Source of the DNA: Armatimonadota bacterium | Lineage (GTDB): Bacteria > Armatimonadota > Fimbriimonadia > Fimbriimonadales > Fimbriimonadaceae | Direction of reading: 5' to 3' | Assembly (NCBI GenBank): GCA_025360125.1 | Contig: JANYCU010000012.1 | Coordinates: forward strand, 89,445-153,444 | DNA: 64,000 nucleotides | Shown here: in pieces, positions 43,773 through 52,797 of the stretch | Layout of the letters: the number at the start of each line of letters is the position of its first letter | Position numbering within the stretch: position 1 is the first letter of the stretch | Made by a program: the position numbers and the translations under genes | The notes under the pieces: model-generated | What the model saw: only the letters and a program-made list of their open reading frames with translations | Told to the model about the DNA's origin: nothing | Databases searched by the model: none

Positions 43773-44312
43773 ATGTATCCATTCGCCGAACCGCTCAATG
43801 ACCTCAAGCATAGAATCAAGAGTGAAAACTACTCTCTAACCGAGGAAGACCACACGTTGCTTCACAACGCTTACTGGGATGGACACGAGGACTCGGTTTC
43901 CGTCGCCCTCACCATTATTTGCCGCAAGCCCGATCCTGCCGAGATGCATATTCTTCTTGACGCCTGCAGTCCGGGCTCCGACTGGATCGAACGATGCGAC
44001 GCTGCCCAAGCATTCAGCGGACTTGGCGAAGAGGGCCGAAAAATGCTACATATTATGCTCGGTCGAGAGAAACATTTTAAGGTGCGATTCTATGTCCAAA
44101 GAGAGCTGATCGACATCAAGGACGAATCGATGAACCCACTTCTCAATGGCCCAATACCGCCAAACTCGTCGCCCGGACAGCGCTCCTTGTGGGTCTACGG
44201 CAACTACGAGCGCGGCGACTTATCCGCCGACGATGCCCTTGCGAAGATTGAAAAGCTACTGCAGGATCCAAAGCGAAGGACCGATTGGCTCCGAGACCAC
44301 CTCGAATCTTAG
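43773..44312 (+). CDS. HEAT-like helical protein of unknown function
   Basis: The 179-residue soluble, helix-rich protein (EMHILLDACSPGSDWIERCDAAQAFSGLG followed by a repeat-like helix pair) resembles short HEAT-repeat proteins. No signal peptide. It is divergent from the duplicated membrane protein. The first bases of this gene are mirrored in the duplicated DNA at 43189-43203. No family name can be given. Confidence 0.6.
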   Translation: MYPFAEPLNDLKHRIKSENYSLTEEDHTLLHNAYWDGHEDSVSVALTIICRKPDPAEMHILLDACSPGSDWIERCDAAQAFSGLGEEGRKMLHIMLGREKHFKVRFYVQRELIDIKDESMNPLLNGPIPPNSSPGQRSLWVYGNYERGDLSADDALAKIEKLLQDPKRRTDWLRDHLES

Positions 44313-44456
44313 TCCGAGCCGCTAGGTCTACTCCCCGGTTCTTTGGTCGGTTAGCCCAATCATCTCGTATTTTTGAAACTGTTGGGCGAATCACGGAACG
44401 AAGTTCCCAAGGAGTAGAATTTTTCTTCCGAGAAAGTTTCTTTGCCCCCGCTCGCG

Positions 44457-45521
44457 TCAGCGAACCTTCTTCACCGTTCGGTAAACGTACGCCAAAACTT
44501 CCGCCACGCTCTGGAACAAATCCCGAGGAACAAAGTCCCCAACTTCGCACTGCTTGTGCAAAGCCCGCGCCAAAGGTCGATTCTCGACGATCGGAACCTT
44601 CGCCTCCGTCGCCAATTCCCTGATCCGCAAAGCCAAGTGGTCCACACCCTTCGCCACCACGACCGGAGCATGATTCTTCTCCGCGTTATATTGAATCGCC
44701 ACCGCATAGTGAGTCGGGTTCGTAATAATCACGTCCGCCGCCGCAACCGCTTGCGACATCCGCATTTTCGAGAACTTCCGCGCCATCCGCATCCGCTGAC
44801 CCTTCATCTCCGGCGAAGACTCGGCGTCCTTCATCTCCTGCCGAACCTCGTCTTTTGTCATCATCAATTGGCTATTCACCTGCTTCTTCTGAAACACATA
44901 GTCACCAACTGCCAGCAACAACCAAGCCATGCCGACTCGCATCAAGATGGTTCGAGCAATGCCGCCAATGACTCCCATAGATCCAAGCGGAGTGAGTGAC
45001 CAAATCATGCCAATCTCGGGCCAATGGTCGCGAATCGACGAATAAACCATGAACGAAAACAAAAACAGCTTGATCAAACTCTTGAAGAGGTCGAACACCG
45101 CAGGCTTGCCAAACAGTCGCTTCAATCCATTGGCCGGATTGATCTTGTTGAAATTCGGCTTCATCGCCTCGCTGCTGATGTTAAATCCAACCTGGGCAAA
45201 GTTCCCAACCAAGCCAACCCCCATCGCAATCGCCATGATCATCACGAGCGGTGGAAGCATCGGAATCAGCGCCGCCGTCGTGATTTTGTTGACCGTCGCC
45301 AATGAAAAATCATTGGTCGAAGTTTGGATCGAAGACCGAAACCCATGCGTAAAGCCCTTATAGCCAGCTTGCATCACCGAGGGCATCGCCATCAAAATGC
45401 TGACTAATACCGCCGCGCTGATCATATCGACCGATTTCGCAACCGTACCTTTTTTACGCGCCTCTTTCTTGCGCCTGTCGGTTGGCTGTTCTGACTTTTC
45501 CTGACCGCTACTATTCGACAT
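44457..45521 (-). CDS. flhB: Flagellar type III export switch protein FlhB
   Basis: The export-gate protein that switches substrate class from rod/hook to filament. The 354 residues have a charged N-terminus (EQPTDRRKKEARKKG), four membrane helices (about 30-215) and a cytoplasmic C-domain with the autocleavage site NPTH in ITNPTHYAVAIQY. The usual ENRPLARALH follows. It starts 3 bases after fliR. flhA, which often follows, is not here. Confidence 0.97.
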   Translation of the reverse strand: MSNSSGQEKSEQPTDRRKKEARKKGTVAKSVDMISAAVLVSILMAMPSVMQAGYKGFTHGFRSSIQTSTNDFSLATVNKITTAALIPMLPPLVMIMAIAMGVGLVGNFAQVGFNISSEAMKPNFNKINPANGLKRLFGKPAVFDLFKSLIKLFLFSFMVYSSIRDHWPEIGMIWSLTPLGSMGVIGGIARTILMRVGMAWLLLAVGDYVFQKKQVNSQLMMTKDEVRQEMKDAESSPEMKGQRMRMARKFSKMRMSQAVAAADVIITNPTHYAVAIQYNAEKNHAPVVVAKGVDHLALRIRELATEAKVPIVENRPLARALHKQCEVGDFVPRDLFQSVAEVLAYVYRTVKKVR

Positions 45522-45524
45522 AAA

Positions 45525-46295
45525 CTATCTCGCAAATACTCGACCAATCAGGTCCATGCTCTGAGCAACGCCGTGTTGGGTTGCCGCAACCAGAGCCGGA
45601 AGACACAACGAAACCGAAGCCATACCCAGGGCCAACTTAGCTGGCGCACCAATCTGGATCGGCTGCAACTGAGGTAACGCCTTTGACATCAAACCAAGGG
45701 CCGCGTCAATAATGATGCTGACACCCAAAACCGGAGCCGCAATCTGAATGCTCAGCAGCATAAAATTGCCCAGCAAATGAACAACCCCGGTCTGAAGAAT
45801 TCCCATGTCTGACAGGGTTAAAGTCGGAGCGACCTTATAGCTATTCACAATCGATTGGATCACCATGTGGTGTCCATCCATCGACAAAAAGATCATCGTC
45901 GCCAACATCACCTTAAATTGACCAATGATCGTCACCGGAATTCCGAGCAAGGGGTTCATGGTCTGGCTCATTCCCAATCCAATTTGCATATCCAAAAAGC
46001 TTCCCGCGATCATCGCAATTTGAATCACCAACTGAAGCAACATTCCGATCAAAAGCCCCGATGCAACCTCGTTTAAGATCGCCATGATGAACGCCCCAAG
46101 GTTTGGCGGAGTATGACCAATGTTCGCTTTCACCACGAGGCTAATCGCAAAACTCACCGCAAGCGAAGTCAAGATTCGGACATTTACAGGAGTATTCTGC
46201 GCGCCAAACAACGGCGACGACATAAACGCCGCGCTGCAACGGGTGAAAACCATAAAGAGCCCAAATAAGGCGTCAAGGTCGTTGAGCGGCAACAT
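45525..46295 (-). CDS. fliR: Flagellar export protein FliR
   Basis: An integral component of the export gate with FliP and FliQ. The 256 residues form about six hydrophobic helices, with the family pattern RCSAAFMSSPLFG near the start and PVLGVSIIIDAALGLMSKALPQ in the second half. It is followed by flhB with 3 bases between. Confidence 0.95.
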   Translation of the reverse strand: MLPLNDLDALFGLFMVFTRCSAAFMSSPLFGAQNTPVNVRILTSLAVSFAISLVVKANIGHTPPNLGAFIMAILNEVASGLLIGMLLQLVIQIAMIAGSFLDMQIGLGMSQTMNPLLGIPVTIIGQFKVMLATMIFLSMDGHHMVIQSIVNSYKVAPTLTLSDMGILQTGVVHLLGNFMLLSIQIAAPVLGVSIIIDAALGLMSKALPQLQPIQIGAPAKLALGMASVSLCLPALVAATQHGVAQSMDLIGRVFAR

Positions 46296-46301
46296 GATTT
46301 C

Positions 46302-46574
46302 TTAGTGAAGTCCGAGAGTAGCGGCACGTTGAAAGCAAAGGTGAACAAACGAAACCATCGTCCCTAACATCCAGTGTCCCAAAACCATCGAAGCAATTCC
46401 GACGCCGAGCAATTTCGGCACGAACGTCAAAGTCGCCTCTTGAACTTGGGTTACCGCTTGAAAAACGCTAACCATCAGACCAATCATGAGACTGGTACCC
46501 AACACTGGAAGCGAAACCATCAGGGCGGTCTGCATGCCAAGTCGAGCCGTATCGAGTGCGAGTGCTTGTTCCAT
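46302..46574 (-). CDS. fliQ: Flagellar export protein FliQ
   Basis: A 90-residue two-helix export-gate subunit, the usual size for FliQ. It has VSLPVLGTSLMIGLMVSVFQ and the QEATLTFVPK segment. I chose ATG 46574 (MEQALALDT), 2 bases after the fliP stop; a longer frame overlaps fliP. Confidence 0.95.
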   Translation of the reverse strand: MEQALALDTARLGMQTALMVSLPVLGTSLMIGLMVSVFQAVTQVQEATLTFVPKLLGVGIASMVLGHWMLGTMVSFVHLCFQRAATLGLH

Positions 46575-46576
46575 TG

Positions 46577-47311
46577 TTATCGGTATCCTGCGAGAATCGC
46601 CGAGACGAGGGTTCCCCACCCGTCGGCTAAGACAAAGACCAAAAGTTTGGCGGGTAACGAAACCATCGAGGGCGGAAGCATCATCATTCCCATACTCATC
46701 AAGCCACTAGCAACGATGAGGTCGATGATCAAGAACGGGATGAAGATGTAGAACCCAACAATAAAGGCGGTCTTTAGCTCACTGATGACAAACGCAGGGA
46801 CCAATGTCGTCAGCGAAACATCTTTCTTCGTCTTTGGCTTTTCATGTCGAATATTCAAGAAAAGCTTTAAGTCCTTCTCGTAGGTGTTTTTCAACATGAA
46901 TTCTCGAACCGGAATAGTCGCGCGCTCAATCGCTACCTTCTGGTCAATCTTCTTTTCAAAATATGGCTGAACCGCTTGAGTGTTAACCTTCTCCCAAGTT
47001 GGCCCCATCACAAAGAAAGTCAAAAAGAGGGATAGTCCGATGATCACCTGGTTCGGCGGAATCGACTGGGTGCCGATCGCTGTTCGAACAAAGCTGAGGA
47101 TAATAACGATGCGAGTAAAAGCGGTGGTCAGAATCATCAATGCAGGTGCCAAGCTCAAAACGGTGAGCAACGCCATAATTTGCAAAGATGAAGAAACATC
47201 ACCCTGAGAGTGAGCTTGATCCATTCCGATACTGATTTTGGGGATCCCTGCTTGAGCCGATGCAAATTGCATCAAACCGAGGGTTACCAAGATCCAAAAG
47301 AGTTTTTTCAT
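46577..47311 (-). CDS. fliP: Flagellar export protein FliP
   Basis: The core export-gate protein that forms the channel with FliQ/FliR. The 244 residues start with a cleavable signal (LFWILVTLGLMQFASA). The family blocks MILTTAFTRIVIILSFVRTA, GTQSIPPNQVIIGLSLFLT, KTAFIVGFYIFIPFLIIDL and MMMLPPSMVSLPAKLLVFV follow. It starts 4 bases after fliO. Confidence 0.98.
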   Translation of the reverse strand: MKKLFWILVTLGLMQFASAQAGIPKISIGMDQAHSQGDVSSSLQIMALLTVLSLAPALMILTTAFTRIVIILSFVRTAIGTQSIPPNQVIIGLSLFLTFFVMGPTWEKVNTQAVQPYFEKKIDQKVAIERATIPVREFMLKNTYEKDLKLFLNIRHEKPKTKKDVSLTTLVPAFVISELKTAFIVGFYIFIPFLIIDLIVASGLMSMGMMMLPPSMVSLPAKLLVFVLADGWGTLVSAILAGYR

Positions 47312-47315
47312 TGGG

Positions 47316-47882
47316 TTATCCGATCAACTTCTGAAGTCGCTGCAAAGCATCCTTGGCTTGACTTCCCTGTTGAACAGTTCCCTGCTCAACCACCGCATAT
47401 CCCGGTGTAAATACCTGCGTCATTTCGACTTCGGCGATTGGCTCTGTATTAAAAGCTTTCGATTCGTCAGCAACGTCAAGGATTTCCATGAATGTCGGAC
47501 CTGGATCCGGTTTAGATACCGTACCAAGGTCGGCAAGGGTCGAAAGGTTCGTTCCCGACACGCCCAACAAAAGCGAGCGATCCTTCACGGTAACTAAGTA
47601 AAGTGTTCCTCCCTGGAACGATGCTGACTCCTCGATCTTGATCGAGCTGCCAACTCCAGGGTTTAGCTTGCCGCCAAACTTCGCCATCATTTTTGGTAGG
47701 AAATACTTCATAAGGCCGAAGACCACCAAGACCGCAATGACCATCTGCAAAAGGCTGCCGCCTGAAGAGGTCGGTCCCTGCAAAGCAGGTACCGAATCGC
47801 TCTTCGTTCCGAGCACTCCATCAGCCGCAAAGGCGACCGATGAACCCAAAACAGTGCAAATCAAGAGGATAAGTCGATTCAT
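47316..47882 (-). CDS. fliO: Flagellar biosynthesis protein FliO
   Basis: A FliP-stabilising membrane protein. The 188 residues have a signal-like start (ILLICTVLGSSVAFA), one membrane helix (LLQMVIAVLVVFGLMKYF), and the cytoplasmic domain with a FliO-type beta region (GTLYLVTVKDRSLLLGVSGT). The tail is variable as in other FliO. ATG 47882 is preferred; the previous frame start overlaps fliY's stop. Confidence 0.85.
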   Translation of the reverse strand: MNRLILLICTVLGSSVAFAADGVLGTKSDSVPALQGPTSSGGSLLQMVIAVLVVFGLMKYFLPKMMAKFGGKLNPGVGSSIKIEESASFQGGTLYLVTVKDRSLLLGVSGTNLSTLADLGTVSKPDPGPTFMEILDVADESKAFNTEPIAEVEMTQVFTPGYAVVEQGTVQQGSQAKDALQRLQKLIG

Positions 47883-47883
47883 T

Positions 47884-48786
47884 TTAAGCAGCCGCATCAA
47901 GTCGGAATCGCTCAGCCGGATTCAAAATCTCGGTAATACGAACACCAAAGTTGTCTTCAATAACCACGACTTCACCTTTGGCAACCAATCGACCGTTAAC
48001 CATAACATCGACTGGCTCACCAGCAGCTTTGTCGACTTCGATAATCGAACCTGTTCCCAAGTCAAGTACTTCTCGCACCATCATTTTCATCCGGCCAAGT
48101 TCAACCGAAATCTCAAGTGGAACATCTAAGAGAACTTCCATGCTGGTGTCAAACTCTGGTCGCGAAACGCCCAACTGAGGTCTTTGTCCGTCAGATTCTG
48201 TCATCGACGGGATCACAGGTGCAGAGAATTCCTGTTCCACTTCCTTTCCGGTGATGTACAAAGCAGTCTCTTCATCCATCAACCAAAGGACGACACCCGA
48301 AACTTGCTGAATGGTCAATGCCACTTGGGTTCGAATGATGGATGGTGAATTGGCCAAATTCTCGGGAAGTTGAAAATCTCGGTATCGAATACTCATTCCC
48401 GCCGCAACAACCGTCTCATGAAGATTTCCGCCGACCGCAACGCATATACCTTGGACGATCGCTTCAGCAAACGGTCGGACCTCGGTCTGAACGTTTTCAT
48501 CGACCTCATCCCAAGCAACACCTGTCGCCACTTTCGCAATCTCAAGGATCGTTTCGGTTCGGATAACCACTGTTTGCATCGACTCTGGATGGGCAACCAT
48601 CGAGAATTCGATCATCAGCATGTTGCCACCAAGCTCCGCAGTAAGGTCCTGTGGAGTCGCGCTCATTGCAATAGAAGATTCAAAGTTAGCGGGTGATGGC
48701 GAAGAATTCGACACCGTGTCGCTAACGGTTAACCAGATGTCCGGGAGGACCTCACTGATTTGTTGGAGAAGTTGCATTTGATTCAT
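47884..48786 (-). CDS. fliY: Flagellar motor switch protein FliY/FliN
   Basis: A C-ring component controlling rotation direction. The 300-residue length suggests a FliY form: an N-terminal CheC-like region (about 1-195) plus a FliN/SpoA domain (about 210-292) with LLDVPLEISVELGRMKMMV, LDLGTGSIIEVDKAAGEPV and VMVNGRLVAKGEVVVI. I do not see the strict CheC phosphatase motif, so dephosphorylation of CheY is uncertain. It sits between fliM and fliO. Confidence 0.9.
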   Translation of the reverse strand: MNQMQLLQQISEVLPDIWLTVSDTVSNSSPSPANFESSIAMSATPQDLTAELGGNMLMIEFSMVAHPESMQTVVIRTETILEIAKVATGVAWDEVDENVQTEVRPFAEAIVQGICVAVGGNLHETVVAAGMSIRYRDFQLPENLANSPSIIRTQVALTIQQVSGVVLWLMDEETALYITGKEVEQEFSAPVIPSMTESDGQRPQLGVSRPEFDTSMEVLLDVPLEISVELGRMKMMVREVLDLGTGSIIEVDKAAGEPVDVMVNGRLVAKGEVVVIEDNFGVRITEILNPAERFRLDAAA

Positions 48787-48795
48787 AGATTGGCC

Positions 48796-49827
48796 TTATT
48801 GCTGAATTGGGTCGGTAACTGAGAAAACATATTTTCTGCCGTTCATCATCGGTCGTCCTTTGTACTTAGGAACATTGCCAATGAGTAAGGTCAGGTCTTT
48901 TTGGGTGTCTTGGTCGAGCTTAATAACGTCTCCCACCTTGATTTGGTAGAAGTCTTCGAAAGCCATGGTCGACTTTCCAAGGAGGACCGAAAGGTCCATC
49001 GTTGAACTGGTCACCTGGCTGGTCATCAATCGTCGGGTTTGCGGGTTGTGTCGTCGTCCCGAGTTGGCAAACCACTTTTGCGCACTCAGCTTGATCGTGA
49101 TTGGCTTCAATACCAAGTAAGGAATACAAAGGCTCATCGCCGTTCGTACTTCACCTATCTTGACTTCAAAAAGAATAACGAGAACAATGTCGTTCGGAGG
49201 GGCAACGCTCACAAACTGGCTGCTGGTCTCAAGGCCGTCTACGGTTGGAGTGACCACGATGACCGCCTCCCATGCCTGCTTCAAAGCGCCAAGGATTCGC
49301 TCAAGGATCGATTTAACAAGCGGCTTTTCGATGTCAGTTAACATCTGTCGCTCAATAGGCCGCCCTGGCCCACCCAACATCTTGTCTACGAGGGCAAAAA
49401 TAAGACTGGTCTCCATTTCCACGACAACCTGTCCAGAAAGAGGAGGAAGTGAGACGATTCCAAAGACTGACGCGCTAATAGATCGCAAGTACTCGTCGTA
49501 AGGAATCTGCTCCATCGAGATCATTTCGACGCTAATCGAAGATCGTGTGAGAGCGGAAATTGAAGATCCTGTTGCCCGAGCAAAAGTGTCGTGAAGCATT
49601 CCCAGAGTTCGAAGCTGGTCCTTGCTGAGCTTGTCGGGTCTTCGGAAGTCGTACAGTTCGTAGGAAACCGCAGTCGAATGACTCATTCGATGTCCGGCCA
49701 TTTGATCGGTTTGCCTCTTTTGAGGTGTACCAGAAGCCGAAGTTGACGGGGCTGGGGTGCCGCCAACTTCATTACTGAGCGAACTCAGTAACTGCTCGAT
49801 TTCGGATTGAGAAAGAATGTCTGACAA
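48796..49827 (-). CDS. fliM: Flagellar motor switch protein FliM
   Basis: A C-ring component that binds phospho-CheY. The 343-residue product begins LSDILSQSEIEQLL, the family's CheY-binding start, from TTG 49827 preceded by AAGGAA. It continues with YDFRRPDKLSKDQLRTL, the central EMETSLIFALVDKMLGGPG and a SpoA domain at the C-terminus. A longer frame to 49863 exists but lacks a ribosome site. Confidence 0.95.
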   Translation of the reverse strand: MSDILSQSEIEQLLSSLSNEVGGTPAPSTSASGTPQKRQTDQMAGHRMSHSTAVSYELYDFRRPDKLSKDQLRTLGMLHDTFARATGSSISALTRSSISVEMISMEQIPYDEYLRSISASVFGIVSLPPLSGQVVVEMETSLIFALVDKMLGGPGRPIERQMLTDIEKPLVKSILERILGALKQAWEAVIVVTPTVDGLETSSQFVSVAPPNDIVLVILFEVKIGEVRTAMSLCIPYLVLKPITIKLSAQKWFANSGRRHNPQTRRLMTSQVTSSTMDLSVLLGKSTMAFEDFYQIKVGDVIKLDQDTQKDLTLLIGNVPKYKGRPMMNGRKYVFSVTDPIQQ

Positions 49828-49900
49828 AGTTGATTTCCTTTTTTGGATCTTCCAAGAAATCAAATCGGCTGAATTGGCAGGTTCTTGAGGGGGGAAAATG

Positions 49901-49929
49901 AAAAACCTGAAGTATTTCTTCAGGTTTTT
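49901..49929. terminator. Bidirectional terminator between fliL and fliM
   Basis: A perfect 12-bp inverted repeat (AAAAACCTGAAG/CTTCAGGTTTTT, loop TATTT). It follows fliL by 6 bases on the minus strand. fliM and downstream genes would need their own start or read-through. Confidence 0.85.
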
Positions 49930-49934
49930 TAATT

Positions 49935-50546
49935 TTACTGGGTGGCAAGGGCTTTAAAGAAAACCTTCAGGATTGGTCCATCAGCTGAATCCCATCCTTC
50001 AGGAATCTTCTTATCTGATTCCTTTGCCTTCTTCTTGTCCGACTTTGGATCTTCGTTGGAGCTCTCATCCTTATTCGACGACTCATCCGCAGATTTGCTA
50101 TCTTTAGCTGCCTCGTCCTTCTTTGCTCCGTCCTTCTTCGGCTCGGCTTCTTCAAAAATCTTATTCAACGCCGTGGCTATTCGAATTTTCAGCTTTTTAA
50201 CCTGAACTTCCGTAATAACTTCGTCCGAACGGGTTGTTTTGAGAATGGACAAAATAACGTCCGATATCTCAGCGTTGTGTCCGGTGACCTCTTCAGCCTT
50301 AAACCCTTCTTTGGCACGAAACCCAATCTTGGCACGCACATAGCTTTGACCATCAAACATGTTCACAATGAACTCGTCCGGCAACAGAATCTCTTCTTTG
50401 CCGAGTTTGATCTCTGGTTTCGCGGGCTTCCCTCCCTTCTTCGACATGAAGAACCCACCGCCAGCCAACATTAACACCAATGCGATGATAATGGGCATTT
50501 TGCCGCCTTTTTTCTTAGCGCCTTCTTCTTTTACTTCTTCGGACAT
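49935..50546 (-). CDS. fliL: Flagellar basal body protein FliL
   Basis: An inner-membrane protein linked to motor torque. One helix (MPIIIALVLMLAGGGFFM) is followed by a periplasmic domain (about 45-130). The 203-residue length is longer than usual because of an insertion of Lys, Asp, Glu and Ser-rich sequence at about 136-185 (KSADESSNKDESSNED). The conserved C-terminal block ILKVFFKALATQ follows it. GGAGGA precedes the ATG. Confidence 0.9.
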   Translation of the reverse strand: MSEEVKEEGAKKKGGKMPIIIALVLMLAGGGFFMSKKGGKPAKPEIKLGKEEILLPDEFIVNMFDGQSYVRAKIGFRAKEGFKAEEVTGHNAEISDVILSILKTTRSDEVITEVQVKKLKIRIATALNKIFEEAEPKKDGAKKDEAAKDSKSADESSNKDESSNEDPKSDKKKAKESDKKIPEGWDSADGPILKVFFKALATQ

Positions 50547-50596
50547 ACTTCCTCCACAAATAATTGTCGGAAGTGCAAAGAGCTTAACTCTAGGTG

Positions 50597-51043
50597 TTAT
50601 TCCTCTTTGATCGGTTCCAAAAGCATTTCTTTCGTGAAAATGAAGTCTTCACGGTCGTAATTGGCCAATTCAAAGTCCTTTCGAAGCACAATCGCACCCG
50701 TTGGGCACGCATCTTGGCAATATCCACAGAAGATGCAGCGGATCATGTTTATCTCGTACCTGGCGGCATACCGCTCGCCCGGGCTATATCGCTCCTCATC
50801 GGTGTTCTCGGCCGCAACAACATTAATGCACCGAGCCGGACAAGCACCCGCGCAAAGCGAGCAGCCAATACACTTTTCGAGGCCGCTGTCATAGCGAGTC
50901 AAAACGTGGCGCCATCGGGTTCGTTCGAACTGCTCCCGCTTCTCTTCGGGATACATGATCGTTTCTTTTTCATGGCCAAGACGTTTGCCCGTGATCCCCA
51001 TTCCATCAACAAGCGGTTTGATAACCTTATCGAGCAGCGACAT
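50597..51043 (-). CDS. nuoI: NADH-quinone oxidoreductase subunit I
   Basis: Carries two 4Fe-4S clusters (N6a, N6b) in the peripheral arm of complex I. The 148 residues contain both ferredoxin motifs, CIGCSLCAGACP and CIFCGYCQDACPTGAI. Its start (ATG 51043) shares one base with the nuoB stop, so the two are co-translated. In most operons nuoI is far from nuoB, so this pair is unusual. Confidence 0.95.
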   Translation of the reverse strand: MSLLDKVIKPLVDGMGITGKRLGHEKETIMYPEEKREQFERTRWRHVLTRYDSGLEKCIGCSLCAGACPARCINVVAAENTDEERYSPGERYAARYEINMIRCIFCGYCQDACPTGAIVLRKDFELANYDREDFIFTKEMLLEPIKEE

Positions 51044-51621
51044 TAGACGGACATCACCTCTTGCGGAGTTGGGTTCAATTCAATAAGCCTCAAATCACTC
51101 ATCGTCTTTGCGCGGCCCCGCTTGATCTTCTCTTGAAGCTTCATAATGCCGTAAATCAAAGCGTCAGGCGATGGTGGGCAACCCGGAACATAAACATCAA
51201 CCGGGACGACTTGATCTGCACCCTGAACGATTGCGTAGTTATTGTAAACGCCACCCGATGAAGCACATGCTCCCATCGAGATAACCCACTTAGGTTCGGG
51301 CATTTGGTCGTAAATTTGTCGAAGAACAGGAGCCATTTTCTTGCTAAGACGGCCCGCAATGATCATGACGTCTGCTTGGCGCGGAGTGGCTCGAAAGGCT
51401 TCCGATCCAAACCGAGCAATATCAAATCGAGGGTCTGCCGCGCTCATCATTTCAATCGCGCAACAAGCTAATCCAAAGGTAACCGGCCAAAGCGAATTAG
51501 CTCGCGCTTGACCAACAAGGGTCTCAAGCGAAGTGACAATAAAATTGCCTCCCTTCTCGGCACCCGGAATGGCTGGCATACTGCTGTCATGTAAGACTAC
51601 GGTTTCGACTCTTTTTGGCAT
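51043..51621 (-). CDS. nuoB: NADH-quinone oxidoreductase subunit B
   Basis: Holds the terminal cluster N2 that passes electrons to quinone. The 192 residues have the four cysteine ligands: the CC pair in [17 protein letters not shown] and [20 protein letters not shown] box (51638-51643, minus) lies 16 bases before the ATG. Directly downstream is nuoI. A CCCTTG microsatellite lies upstream. Confidence 0.97.
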   Translation of the reverse strand: MPKRVETVVLHDSSMPAIPGAEKGGNFIVTSLETLVGQARANSLWPVTFGLACCAIEMMSAADPRFDIARFGSEAFRATPRQADVMIIAGRLSKKMAPVLRQIYDQMPEPKWVISMGACASSGGVYNNYAIVQGADQVVPVDVYVPGCPPSPDALIYGIMKLQEKIKRGRAKTMSDLRLIELNPTPQEVMSV

Positions 51622-51739
51622 GGATACGCTCTCATCTATTCTACCGAGAACTGGCTAGTTTTTCCTCTCCTCTTTAACGGAGCGAAGCATCCTGGAGCTT
51701 GGAAAGTGAGAGGAACGGAGTTCCCGAGCTAGGTATCTT

Positions 51740-51875
51740 CCCTTGCCCTTGCCCTTGCCCTTGCCCTTGCCCTTGCCCTTGCCCTTGCCCTTGCCCTTGC
51801 CCTTGCCCTTGCCCTTGCCCTTGCCCTTGCCCTTGCACTCTGCACTCTGCACTCTGCACTCTGCACTCTGCACTC
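51740..51875. repeat. CCCTTG hexamer array followed by CACTCTG heptamer array
   Basis: Sixteen perfect copies of CCCTTG (51740-51835) run directly into five copies of CACTCTG (51836-51870) plus a partial. It lies between the nuoB promoter and the end of the ornithine-cyclodeaminase-like gene. It is not coding: all frames give meaningless dipeptide repeats. Confidence 0.97.
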
Positions 51876-51879
51876 GCCC

Positions 51880-52782
51880 TTAAGCCCCACCCAACAACCG
51901 ATAACACGTCCACGCCGCCAACGCATCCTGCGCCGCCGACCCAATTGACTTGTACAACGTCCGACCCGAAACCCCTTCGCTCGACATCAAATCGCCAAAC
52001 AATCGCACATCCGGCTTAATGTCGATCAAATCCCCACTGGTCTCCAACGAAGCTAAATTATCAACCCAAATCGCCGAAGCCCGAACCAAATCCGGTGACA
52101 ACTCCCGCATCGACGGGCGATATGAACCGATCTCCGAAACATGTGTCTCTGCCCCAACCATGTCAAGCGACAACAACGGAGCCTCGCTATTTGTCGCCAT
52201 CACGATCATCTCCGCTCCATCGGCAACTTCAGCGACGCTCGAACACGAGACGACTGGCAAGCCAACCGCCGCCACCGCATCAACGTGTCGATCCATAACC
52301 CGAACTTCCGAAATCGGTCGTAAGACGGCCAGTGCCCGCAACGTGCTCAACCCTTGCGGACCAGCCCCCACCAATCCAAGCACCGTCGCTTCCGGTCGAG
52401 CCAATCGATGCGTCGCCAGCGCCGTACTCACCCCTGTTCGCAACGCCGTTAAGGAAGCAGCGTCAAATGTTGCCAACGGCAACCCAGACTGAATATCGAA
52501 CAGAATCGTTACGCCCTGAAAGCGTGCCTGCCCTGCCGCCCGATTCCCCGGAATATCGTTAAACAGCTTCACCGCGTAGATATCGGGAAAGACACCATCC
52601 GGCGACGCCCGAATGTACGCAGGCATGACCAACCCATTCCCCCCCGAAGCCTCTAAGGAAACGTATTGTCGCGACGGAATCTCAGCCGCCCCGCTCGCCA
52701 CCGCCCGAAATGCCCACGACATGGCATCTAAAATCTCGACCGGATAACCCAGCCCAACAATCTCCTCCGCCGAAATGTTCAT
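51880..52782 (-). CDS. Ornithine cyclodeaminase / mu-crystallin family protein
   Basis: A cytoplasmic NAD(P)-dependent enzyme of the family including ornithine cyclodeaminase, alanine dehydrogenase and ketimine reductase. The 300 residues include the substrate lysine in YAVKLFNDIPGN, SLTALRTG, and the Rossmann loop LVGAGPQG (usual GxGxQ). The true substrate cannot be told. It is monocistronic, with TAAGAT 9 bases before the ATG. Ends beside the microsatellite. Confidence 0.88.
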   Translation of the reverse strand: MNISAEEIVGLGYPVEILDAMSWAFRAVASGAAEIPSRQYVSLEASGGNGLVMPAYIRASPDGVFPDIYAVKLFNDIPGNRAAGQARFQGVTILFDIQSGLPLATFDAASLTALRTGVSTALATHRLARPEATVLGLVGAGPQGLSTLRALAVLRPISEVRVMDRHVDAVAAVGLPVVSCSSVAEVADGAEMIVMATNSEAPLLSLDMVGAETHVSEIGSYRPSMRELSPDLVRASAIWVDNLASLETSGDLIDIKPDVRLFGDLMSSEGVSGRTLYKSIGSAAQDALAAWTCYRLLGGA

Positions 52783-52791
52783 GCCAAAACA

Positions 52792-52797
52792 ATCTTA
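52792..52797 (-). promoter_or_regulatory. -10 box of the ornithine-cyclodeaminase-like gene (leaderless)
   Basis: TAAGAT on the minus strand ends 9 bases before the ATG at 52782. Confidence 0.4.

Noticed and set aside
51740-51875. CRISPR array
   Set aside because: Repeat units are 6-7 bp with no spacers and no cas genes nearby; it is a microsatellite.
51655-51944. Long dipeptide-repeat reading frames over the CCCTTG array
   Set aside because: All frames stay open only because a 6-bp repeat contains no stop codon; there is no start context or neighbouring coding signal.
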